Positions 13,358-21,200 of a stretch of DNA of 22,891 nt are shown in pieces. Under the pieces are notes generated by a model. The model did not search any database. It saw only the letters and a program-made list of their open reading frames with translations, and was not told where the DNA came from. Positions within the stretch are counted from its first letter, which is position 1. Each line of letters starts with the position of its first letter. A program made the position numbers and the translations under genes. Source of the DNA: Lachnospiraceae bacterium UBA6998 (GTDB lineage Bacteria; Bacillota; Clostridia; Lachnospirales; Lachnospiraceae); contig DJXS01000016.1 of assembly GCA_002448395.1 (NCBI GenBank), forward strand, positions 1-22,891. The letters are read 5' to 3'.

Positions 13358-15350
13358 CCTGTTCCCCCTCCTTTCCGATCCGGCCGGTACTGCCGATCAA
13401 TCCGGTGTTTCCGACACGCCTGGTGTCTCCTCCGATTGACCCGGTACCGCCGACACGTCTGGTGTCTCCAATCGATCCGGTACTGCCGACTCGGCCGGTA
13501 TTGCCGATCGATCCCGTGCTGCCGACTCGGCCCGTATTTCCGATCCGGCCGGTGCTTGCGAGGTCTCCGGTCGCGGCGATCTTCTCGATCTCGCCGGTCA
13601 GCCACTCCTCGCCGGAGTCTTCGTCTCTTCCCAGGCGCTCGAGCTTCTGCTGCGTCCTCCAAAGGACGGAATATGTGCCGCCCCACTTCATCAGTTCTCT
13701 GTGCGTGCCGCTTTCCGCTATTTTGCCATTGTCCATTACGAAGATGCGGTCCGCGTCTCTGGTGTTCACAAGGCGGTGCGAGATCAGGATTATGGTCTTG
13801 GCGCCCTTCATCTGCCGGATGCGGTTAAGGATGATCTCCTCGCTCTCCACATCGATGTTGCTGGTCGCCTCGTCGAAAATATAGACCGGACTGTCATGCA
13901 GCAGAGCTCTGGCGAGGGCCAGCCTCTGTCTCTGACCGCCGGAAAGGTTCTGGGCGTTCTCCGTCAGCTGTGTGTCCAGGCCGTCCGCGCCCTTCAGGAA
14001 TTCATCGAGCCTGCACTCCGCAAGGACTTTCCAGAGCCTGTCATCGTCTGCCTCCGGGTCTCCCATCAGGAGATTGTCCCTGACAGTCCCTTTGAACAGA
14101 TAAGAGCTGCTGCCGATATAAGTGATGCCTCTCATGCGGCTCTCCTCCGAGCACTCGGAAAGGTGATCGGGGCCGATCATGATCGTGCCGCTCTCCACAG
14201 TATTGCGGCCGGTGAGAAGGGACGCAATGGTAGATTTGCCGCTGCCGCTCTCTCCTACGATGCCTGTGAAGCTGTTCTTGGGGATCTGCATATTGATCCT
14301 GTGCAGGACTCCCCTCTCTCCGTCATAAGAGAAACTTACGCTCTTGAGCAGGAAATTGCCGCCGTTCTGCGGGAACTCCGCGGTCTTCACTTCCGGCTCT
14401 TCGAGCTCCAGGAACTTGAAGATCCTGTCGCTTGCTGCCATTCCGTTCATTGCCACATGGAAGTAACTGCCGAGCCTTCTCATGGGAAGGAAGAAATCCG
14501 CTGACAGAAGGATCATGAACAGGCAGGGCGCCAGTTCGAGGCTGCCCGCGACGAAGGAACGGGTCGCGAGCACAATGCCGAAAGCCGCGCCTCCGTAAGC
14601 GAGAAGGTCCATGATAATGATGGAGTTGAGCTGCATTGTGAGGACCTTCATGGTCACTACGCGGAAGTGCTCTGACTCCTTATTCATCTGCTCGTGTTTA
14701 TAGCCGTCCGCCTGATAGATCTTGAGGGTCGTCATACCCTGCAGGTTCTCAAGAAAAGTGCTGCCGAGCTTCGTGTACTGGTCCCAATATTTTGCCAAAA
14801 TCTTCTTGGCGATCTTCTGCACCATCATGATCGTGCCCGGGATCAGCGGAACGCACAGCAACAGGACCAGGCCTGTATGCCAGCTCCCTGCCGCCGCAAA
14901 GAGAACGAACAGGGTCACCGGCGCGATAAATGCGTAGAAGAACTGCGGCACATACTGGCCAAAATAGCTCTCCAGCTGGTCTACTCCCTCCACCGACTCC
15001 TGCACGATCTCCGCAGTGGTCACCTTCTCCCTGTAGCTCATGCCGAGCCTGAGGAGTTTCTTATAGATCAGGCCGCGGAGCTTGCGCTTGACGGTGCGGG
15101 ACGCCAGATAACTCATCCGCACTGCGTATCTAGTCACGAAGAAGCGGATCACTATGGTGATTGCAATGACTATAATAGCCGGCGCTGCGCTTTTCGGCGT
15201 CAGTTCGCCCCGGTAGAGCCTCTCCGCCGAGATCGCGATCAGACCGATCATCACGGCGTTCAGGCAGAGCTCGATCCACTGCAGGATGATATTTCCCGCA
15301 ATGTATTTTTTGCTCTCCGGGCACAGGGCCGTCAGTCTTTTGTCAAACAT
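13350..15350 (-). CDS. CydD-like ABC exporter with C-terminal hexapeptide repeat tail
   Basis: This 666-residue half-transporter has a six-helix exporter domain (about residues 15-310) with the CydD-typical GVDQLESYFGQYVPQ and FLENLQGMTTLKIYQ blocks. Its ATPase has Walker A GESGSGKS (Lys372), signature LSGGQRQRLALARA and Walker B VYIFDEATSNID. The usual family length is 570-590. The extra 70 or so residues (about 595-660) are a hexapeptide repeat of the form [IV]-G-[SN]-T-G-[RS], followed by a charged GKEGEQDE end. The ATG at 15350 follows GGAGGAATC. It is the middle gene of nadE - CydD-like - CydC-like and partners with the latter. The tail lies on the cytoplasmic side, after the ATPase domain, and has no known role. 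Confidence 0.83.
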   Translation of the reverse strand: MFDKRLTALCPESKKYIAGNIILQWIELCLNAVMIGLIAISAERLYRGELTPKSAAPAIIVIAITIVIRFFVTRYAVRMSYLASRTVKRKLRGLIYKKLLRLGMSYREKVTTAEIVQESVEGVDQLESYFGQYVPQFFYAFIAPVTLFVLFAAAGSWHTGLVLLLCVPLIPGTIMMVQKIAKKILAKYWDQYTKLGSTFLENLQGMTTLKIYQADGYKHEQMNKESEHFRVVTMKVLTMQLNSIIIMDLLAYGGAAFGIVLATRSFVAGSLELAPCLFMILLSADFFLPMRRLGSYFHVAMNGMAASDRIFKFLELEEPEVKTAEFPQNGGNFLLKSVSFSYDGERGVLHRINMQIPKNSFTGIVGESGSGKSTIASLLTGRNTVESGTIMIGPDHLSECSEESRMRGITYIGSSSYLFKGTVRDNLLMGDPEADDDRLWKVLAECRLDEFLKGADGLDTQLTENAQNLSGGQRQRLALARALLHDSPVYIFDEATSNIDVESEEIILNRIRQMKGAKTIILISHRLVNTRDADRIFVMDNGKIAESGTHRELMKWGGTYSVLWRTQQKLERLGRDEDSGEEWLTGEIEKIAATGDLASTGRIGNTGRVGSTGSIGNTGRVGSTGSIGDTRRVGGTGSIGGDTRRVGNTGLIGSTGRIGKEGEQDE
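13377..13559. repeat. 18-bp minisatellite within the CydD-like gene
   Basis: Ten imperfect 18-bp units, one lengthened by three bases, encode the hexapeptide tail in frame. Units alternate between GACTCGG-like and GATCGAT-like starts on the plus strand, giving a 36-bp higher-order period. The three-base insertion keeps the frame. An eleventh, more diverged unit may extend to 13577. Confidence 0.88.
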
Positions 15351-15376
15351 GTAAAGATTCCTCCGATTCCGCTCCC

Positions 15377-16156
15377 TTATGCCCTCGTCTCATCAGCAGG
15401 CTCGAAAGCCGGCATCAGCTGGAGTTTGTGGAGGTTGATCCTGTGCAGGCGGTCGATCTTAGCCTTGATCGCCTCGTCTTCGCACTCGCCGGTGAGCACG
15501 TATTTGTCCAGCATGGCGTATGTGAAGCCGAGCTTCTGCTCGTCGTCCTGGCCGCTGAGTCCGTCTGACGGCGTCTTGTGCACGAGGTCCGCGGGAAGTC
15601 CCAGAACATCGCCGACCTGCCTTACTTCATGCACCAGCAGATGGGAAAGGGGGCTGAAATCGCCGGCCGCATCGCCGTATTTGGTGGAATAGCCGACATA
15701 GTCCTCGGAAGCATTGCATGTGTTGACGACTCTTGCTCCTCCGGGCAGCATCTGTCCCACTGCGTAGAGGGTGGACATCCTGAGCCTGGGAGGAAGGTTG
15801 ATCTCTGTATCCCTGGTGATCCCGTCAGTGCCGCTCAGAGCAAGGAGATCCTTATTCGAGGTGAGCATCTCTTTCATAGCCTGGAAAGCGCCGCCGATAT
15901 TGAGCTCGACATAAGGGATCCCGAGAAACTCCACAAGCTTGACGGAGTCGGAAATATCGCTCTGCACGCCGTTGGGCATCAGCACGCCGACCACTCTGTC
16001 TTTGCCGAGGGCTTCTGCACACAGCGCCGCTGCAATACTGGAGTCCTTTCCGCCGGAAATGCCGATTACTGCCTTGCATCCCTTCCCGTTCTGTTCAAAA
16101 TATTCCCTAATCCACTCCACGATTTCGTTTTTGGTCTTGACCGGATCCTTGAGCAT
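15377..16156 (-). CDS. nadE: NAD+ synthetase, ammonia-dependent
   Basis: The 259-residue product is an N-type ATP pyrophosphatase. The P-loop SGGKDSS lies at residues 34-40, followed by ALGKDRVVGVLMPNG and later YSTKYGDAAGDFSPL and KTPSDGLSGQDDEQKLG, all typical of NadE. It turns deamido-NAD into NAD+ with ATP and ammonia. There is no glutaminase domain, so it uses free ammonia. An ATG at 16189 would add eleven residues, but the predicted transcription start is near 16192, leaving no room for a ribosome site. The ATG at 16156 follows AGGAGG after 11 bases and gives the N-terminus usual for the family. It is the first gene of the operon, 26 bases before the CydD-like gene. Confidence 0.92.
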   Translation of the reverse strand: MLKDPVKTKNEIVEWIREYFEQNGKGCKAVIGISGGKDSSIAAALCAEALGKDRVVGVLMPNGVQSDISDSVKLVEFLGIPYVELNIGGAFQAMKEMLTSNKDLLALSGTDGITRDTEINLPPRLRMSTLYAVGQMLPGGARVVNTCNASEDYVGYSTKYGDAAGDFSPLSHLLVHEVRQVGDVLGLPADLVHKTPSDGLSGQDDEQKLGFTYAMLDKYVLTGECEDEAIKAKIDRLHRINLHKLQLMPAFEPADETRA

Positions 16157-16198
16157 GATCTTCTGTGCCTCCTGTTTTATTTCATTCAATTTTTTCCG

Positions 16199-16207
16199 TG
16201 TATACCA
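16199..16207 (-). promoter_or_regulatory. Probable extended -10 promoter of the nadE operon
   Basis: Minus-strand TGGTATACA (16207-16199) fits an extended -10 element. The -35 region is poor. The predicted start near 16192 gives a 36-base leader to the ATG at 16156. It lies back to back with the plus-strand TATAAT at 16225. Confidence 0.45.
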
Positions 16208-16224
16208 AAAGTTCCAACTGTCTG

Positions 16225-16230
16225 TATAAT
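16225..16230 (+). promoter_or_regulatory. Possible -10 element for the 199-aa protein gene
   Basis: A perfect TATAAT lies 61 bases before the start codon at 16292. No convincing -35 is seen 16-18 bases upstream. It would make a divergent, closely spaced promoter pair with nadE. Confidence 0.4.
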
Positions 16231-16291
16231 AGCATTAATGGAAAGATTTGAAAATCGGATGTGAGAATCCGAATACAGAAAGGAGCCCCCT

Positions 16292-16891
16292 ATGGCTGAC
16301 CTCAGCGACCTGCTCGAATCCTATTATGAGGAGATCGATCCCACTAGGAGAAAGAAGATTCTGGACAAATATCTTGCCGCTGCCGGTGACAGCGATCCGG
16401 CTGCCGCTTACCGCAAAGCGCTCTATGAATACCGCTTTGTTGATCCCGCTAATACCGAGAGAAAGCTGGACCGCTTTATGCTCGCGTTTCTGGATTTTCT
16501 CTATCTGTACAGGAGCAGCAGGATCCTTCCCGGAAGATTTGTGAAGGAAGTGGAAGCAACGATCAAGGCTCTCGAACTTGACGAGAGAGTCCACACGGAT
16601 CCCCTGTTCGCTGAGGCTTTCAGTTTGGAAGTCCGAAACGCGGCAATGCGATATTTTGACACCTGTAAGACGGACGGCTATCACAGAAAGTTCTTCGGCA
16701 TCGCCGCTTCCAAGCCCGAGGAGAAGGAAAAGCAGCGCTGTCTCGACGTATGGCGCATGACCTACGGCCTCGCGGAGCGCCTGGGCCTTGAGGAGGAGAT
16801 GGATCTCTTCTGCCGCGCACTGAGCGAAGCCTACAGACTCTCAAGAGTCGACGGGATCACTCTCACGGAAGCTTACCGGTCCTATAAGTAA
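16292..16891 (+). CDS. Uncharacterised helical protein, possibly DUF6553 family
   Basis: This 199-residue soluble protein has no signal peptide or membrane segment. It looks almost entirely alpha-helical and charged, with an N-terminal LLESYYEEIDPTRRKKILDKYL segment, an aromatic middle helix (LAFLDFLYLYRSS) and a C-terminal EAYRLSRVDGITLTEAYRSYK. I recall similar hypothetical proteins in Lachnospiraceae grouped as DUF6553, but could not check this. A ribosome site AAAGGAG (16279-16285) precedes the ATG. It is transcribed away from nadE and 131 bases before a glycosyltransferase gene that has its own -10 candidate. No catalytic motif is visible and no function is proposed. Confidence 0.8.
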   Translation: MADLSDLLESYYEEIDPTRRKKILDKYLAAAGDSDPAAAYRKALYEYRFVDPANTERKLDRFMLAFLDFLYLYRSSRILPGRFVKEVEATIKALELDERVHTDPLFAEAFSLEVRNAAMRYFDTCKTDGYHRKFFGIAASKPEEKEKQRCLDVWRMTYGLAERLGLEEEMDLFCRALSEAYRLSRVDGITLTEAYRSYK

Positions 16892-16964
16892 TGTTCTGCA
16901 TGCCGGGCTGCCCCGGAGGGGCTGGCCGCGTTGACTGGTGATGGTCCGGTGCCCTGTTTTGATG

Positions 16965-16970
16965 TATAAT
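16965..16970 (+). promoter_or_regulatory. Possible -10 element for the glycosyltransferase gene
   Basis: A perfect TATAAT lies 52 bases before the start codon. A TTGACT at 16931 is 28 bases away, too far to be its -35, so this promoter would rely on other contacts. Confidence 0.4.
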
Positions 16971-17022
16971 GAAATGTCAGTATTTTGCTGACGAATAAAT
17001 CACTGATCCTGGAGGAAACCGG

Positions 17023-18003
17023 ATGAAAATGCCGCTGATCTCTGTTGTGCTCCCGATTTACAATATCGAATCCTATCTGGACCGCTGCATGGAAGCCGTG
17101 CTGAACCAGACCTACAGTAATCTTGAGATTCTGATGGTCGACGACGGCTCCCCGGACGGCTGCCCGCAGATCTGCGACCGCTATGCGGAGCAGGACTCCC
17201 GCGTCAGGGCTCTCCACAAGGAGAACGGCGGTCTGTCCGACGCCCGCAATTACGGCATCGCGCGCGCCCGCGGCGAATACATCACCTGCATTGATCCCGA
17301 CGACTACGTTGATCCCGACTACGTCGAATATCTCTACAGACTGATCGACAAATACGAGACCAGAATGTCCATCTGCCAGCATGTCACGGAGTATGACAAC
17401 GGCTCTGTCAAAGACCACGGCTCCTCGGGCGACGAACTGATGGACATCGAGACCTGCCTGCGCAGAATGCTCTATCACGATGTGATCGACACCTCCGCCT
17501 GGGCCAAGCTCTACCACCGCAGCCTTTTCGACACTGTCTCCTACCCCGTTGGGAAGATCTTTGAAGACATCGGCACGACCTATGCGCTGATGATGCAGTG
17601 CGACACCGGCATCGCCGTCGGCTACGAGTCAAAATATCACTACATGTACCACATGAACTCCATCGTCAACAGCAGCTTCTCGCCCCGCAAGCTTGATCTT
17701 CTGGAGATGACCGACAAGATGGGCCATGAAGTCGTAAGTGTCTACCCTTCCCTCAAGCAGGCTGTCCTTCGCCGGCGCGTCTACGCGCGCTTCAGCACGC
17801 TCAACCAGATGCTGGGGACCGACGACTATGAAAAGGAGCGCGAGCAGATCATCCGCTTTATCCTGCACCACAAAAAGAGGATCCTTAAGGATCCCCGCGC
17901 AACCCGCCGCGACAAGATCGCGATCCGGCTGCTGTCCGTGAGCTACGGCCTGTATAAAGCTTTCTGGAGGACTTACCAGGGGGCGATCTTTAAGAAGAAT
18001 TAA
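17023..18003 (+). CDS. Family 2 glycosyltransferase
   Basis: This 326-residue cytoplasmic or membrane-associated enzyme has a GT-A fold. The N-terminal ISVVLPIYNIESYLDRCMEAVLNQTY segment and VDDGSPDG (residues 39-46) bind the nucleotide sugar. D-P-D at 91-93 is the metal-binding DxD equivalent, and FEDIGTTY near 180 holds the likely catalytic ED. The last 110 residues are basic and helical (HHKKRILKDPRATRRDK), as in the EpsJ/WcaA-like enzymes of exopolysaccharide and cell-wall polymer synthesis. No membrane helices are seen. GGAGGAAACC precedes the ATG, and a second ATG two codons later is less well placed. It stands alone, outside any polysaccharide cluster in this window, so donor and acceptor are unknown. 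Confidence 0.9.
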   Translation: MKMPLISVVLPIYNIESYLDRCMEAVLNQTYSNLEILMVDDGSPDGCPQICDRYAEQDSRVRALHKENGGLSDARNYGIARARGEYITCIDPDDYVDPDYVEYLYRLIDKYETRMSICQHVTEYDNGSVKDHGSSGDELMDIETCLRRMLYHDVIDTSAWAKLYHRSLFDTVSYPVGKIFEDIGTTYALMMQCDTGIAVGYESKYHYMYHMNSIVNSSFSPRKLDLLEMTDKMGHEVVSVYPSLKQAVLRRRVYARFSTLNQMLGTDDYEKEREQIIRFILHHKKRILKDPRATRRDKIAIRLLSVSYGLYKAFWRTYQGAIFKKN

Positions 18004-18024
18004 GCCCTTCGTATTATGGTGCGA

Positions 18025-18067
18025 GGCCTGTCAAAGGATTTCATTCCTTTGACGGGCCCCTTTTTTT
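18025..18067 (+). terminator. Terminator of the glycosyltransferase gene
   Basis: GGCCTGTCAAAGGA (18025-18038) pairs with TCCTTTGACGGGCC (18045-18058), with one mismatch or wobble, around a six-base loop. Seven T residues follow at 18061-18067. Confidence 0.93.
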
Positions 18068-18111
18068 GTCGTCTGGCGGCTGCCTGTGATTTGGATGGCG
18101 GCTGACGGTTG

Positions 18112-18218
18112 AGTGCCCTTTGTGATGCTCGAGCGGCACTTAAACGGCAATTTACCAGTTTTACACTATTTTTTGCCCTTTTAGTGCCCTTTGAGGTGCT
18201 TGAAGGGCACTTAAACGT
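18112..18218. repeat. Two copies of a 36-bp hairpin-forming repeat
   Basis: Copy 1 (18112-18147) and copy 2 (18183-18218) begin AGTGCCCTTTG, end GGCACTTAAACG and are 71 bases apart. In copy 2, AGTGCCCTT pairs perfectly with AAGGGCACT; copy 1 keeps only the AGTGCC/GGCACT part. The rest of 18068-18237 holds no gene that I can support. Confidence 0.65.
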
Positions 18219-18237
18219 CAGACAATTAGCAGTCAAT

Positions 18238-18268
18238 AAAACGTCCCTCCAGCTTGCCTGGAGGGACG
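18238..18268 (-). terminator. Terminator of the DUF4132 gene
   Basis: CGTCCCTCCAG (18242-18252) pairs with CTGGAGGGACG (18258-18268) around a five-base loop. On the minus strand it is followed by TTTTATT. It lies 30 bases past the stop codon of the giant gene. Confidence 0.9.
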
Positions 18269-18298
18269 CCTCGATTTCCCCAAATTAAGTTATCTTAC

Positions 18299-21200
18299 TT
18301 ACCTCAACTGCTGCAAAATATACGGATCCTTGATCTTCTGATCCTCTGCCAGCAGCAGGATCTTGGACAGGATTTCTGCTGTCTTGGGATCCTCGTCGAT
18401 GAAAGGCAGGAAGATCTTCCCTCTTTGCTGCGAGTGAACCGGCAAAATATTTACCATTCCGCCGCTCTCCTTGTGGATCACGCCGCTGCCAAGCTGGATG
18501 TTGTAGTTCCCCATTGTTCCCTTGATGAAGGCATGCGTACCTTCGAAAGTAACATTTGTGAGTCCGAAGAGCTCCATGTTGAACTCGAAGATTGCCTTGC
18601 GCATCTCGATCGTGGAGTGGCTGGTCTCAGGATCTACGCCACCCGCATGGGCCACACTCACTGCCAGGTCCACGTCACGCATGACTTCTGAATAGAGGAT
18701 GTCCGGCACCTCAGAAAGCTTCTTCTGTTTGTATGTCTTTCTGTCATAGAAGGAGACATATTCGAGTGTAGGGCACTCAGTATCTGCCGGCGAGAACCAG
18801 TCTGCCAAAGCATAGATCGTCGCAGCAATGTTCTGCTTGAAGAATATCTTCTGCAAGCCTTCGTCGTAGTCAGCCACCCATCTTCTGCCGCGAAGCGCTG
18901 CCACTGTCTTCTTGGGCTGGATCTGATAGCCTGCGAACAATCTCGAATCCAGAGCGTCCTTTTCTTCTTCAAGCTTGGGGTAAAATTCTCTGAACACCTG
19001 CTTGAAGGGCTGCTTTGTACCGTTCGCCTGCTGCTTTTCGAAGAAGAGCCTCTGGTACTTAGGCAGTACGCCAAGTCTGTAGAGAGTGATCGGATGAGCA
19101 ACAAGCAGCTTTGTATCCTCCGCAAGCGCAGGATCAATTGCCGCAAGTTCCTCTAAAGTGCCGACCAGCTCATTCGCTTCCTCCCCCACAAACACCAATC
19201 TTCCGAGGATTCCCGCCGTGACCGGATTCCGGCACAGCTGCAACAGTTCGCCGTAACTGTATGCGTCCTCCTCTTCCATAGCCCGCTCGAACATTGCGGC
19301 GCAGCGCGAATACTGGTTTTTGAGTTTGGAGGCAAATTCCTTCACATCGTTAAAGGTCTCGTCTTTTTTGAGCGCTGCGGGGACGGACTTGACGGCTTTG
19401 TCTTTTTTGAAGAGTTTCAGTTCTGACTTTCCGTCTGCGTCCACGAGGATCCGCGCCACATAGTCGCCCATCGCAATTCCGTCAAAATATCCCTGATTCG
19501 ACGTCACAAGCTCCGTCTCCATGGCGAGCGTCAGACGCAGTTCATCCGCGTAACCCGCCGTGGTTGCCATATTTTTCATCGCGTACTGCACGCACTGGGC
19601 CTCGCTGGCTCTTCTCTGGGCGCCGAACTGCTTGCTTTCCTTGAGGAATTTCTGCAGGAATTCATAGCGGTGCAGAGCGTCCTGCCTATCCTTCATGGGG
19701 ATCAGGCCGTAACTCATCAGAAGGTCCTTGTTGCGCTTGTCCGCGATGGTCTTCTCAAGTTCGTCGCGGTCCACTTTGCCGGTGGCTGCGTCCGCGTACT
19801 TGCGCGCGCGGGTGTGCTTGCTGCCGTCCGCGATATATTTTGCCGCCTTGTAGAGCTTCGAGAAGTTCTTCTCGCCCAGCTTCTCATACACTTCGAAGAA
19901 CCAGTTGGTGTCGAAGCACCCGTTATTGAGTTCTTCGGGCGACAGGGGCGTGTATCTGGCGATCACAGCCTTCTTGCGGTCGTCAAACCGCTCGTTCATG
20001 TGCGCCATGAAGTAGTAGCAGCCGCTCTTGAAGCCGTCGATTCCCAACACCTCCTCGGCCAGATCCAGCCACTGGGGCGCGTACATTGCGACCTCGATCA
20101 GGCGGTCTGTGCTGACCTTGTTCGCTTTGACAGCCTTTTTCAGATCAGCCGCCGTCTCAGAATCGGCCGGCCAGCAAACCTTCAGCAGATGCGAAAGGCT
20201 CTCTTTCTTGCTTGTTCCGCCGTTATATGAGTAATAGGTGTTCCTGTCCAAAGGGTCGGCCCCCATCGCGCGCAGGATCTCCATAAGGCGCGGGATGCCC
20301 TCGATCCGGGAAATGCGGCTGACCGCATCCGAAAAGACTGTCGGCGTGTCGCCGCGCTTGAGTTCCACGTTCAGGATAAGGTTGACTATATTTTCGTAGA
20401 TCTCCTTGCCCAGTTTGTAGAAGCTGTTCTGCGTATCCAGTGTCTTCTTTTCCATATCCACCGGCATGTAGAACTGCAGCTGCCTGAGCGCATAGATCGT
20501 GATATTCGAAAGGAACAGACTGCCCAGGTCTCCCACCGCGTACTTAAGCCCGACCAGCTCGAAGGCCGCTTTATACAGGAAGTCTTTGGTGATCATCCCC
20601 AGTTCACGCGCCTTCACATAGGAGAGGATCGAGAGGATGTTGGAAGAACTCCTGCCATAGGTCGTATTCGGCTCGTGCGCGTCAAACTGATAGACCCTGT
20701 CCACGTGATAGAGCAGAGGGAATACTCCGCGGAACTCCTCGTCGTTCTCATAATGAGATGCGCGGGACAGCATCGACCGGAACTTGTTCGAGCGCACGAA
20801 GCAGAGCGGCCGCTGAGCGTAATAGGAGACATATTTTGACGGGGCTCTCTCCATCCAGCGGATCTCCTCGGGCAGCTCTGTCGCCTCAAGGACCGCCGCC
20901 TGCGCGATCTCAGCGGGCAGGACCAGATGCTGCTGGCTCGCGATGATGTCCAGGATCGTCTGGTAGGTGCTGTGCGCGTGCCTCCCGCCCATGTACTTGG
21001 GATCGGCGTAGTGATAGCCGGAATAGGCCTCTCCGAAGATCGTCTTCTCCGCCTTCAGATACGCCGTAATGTCCTTGACGTCCGTCTCGTCGTATCCCCC
21101 GCGCACCGCGAAGTAAAGATTGAAGAGCACCTTGGGATCCTTAATGATCGTCTCATATACCTCGATCCAGAGTTCGGGGAAAGGATAGCGAGTCTCGATG

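Noticed and set aside
13079..13884. Long plus-strand open frames opposite the CydD-like gene, including one with repeated PTRPVLPIDPV-like units
   Set aside because: They are antisense to strong ABC transporter frames, and their repeats are only the complement of the 18-bp minisatellite.
16901..16930. GC-rich hairpin after the 199-aa protein gene as a terminator
   Set aside because: The stem is only about five base pairs (GCCCC/GGGGC) and no T run follows.
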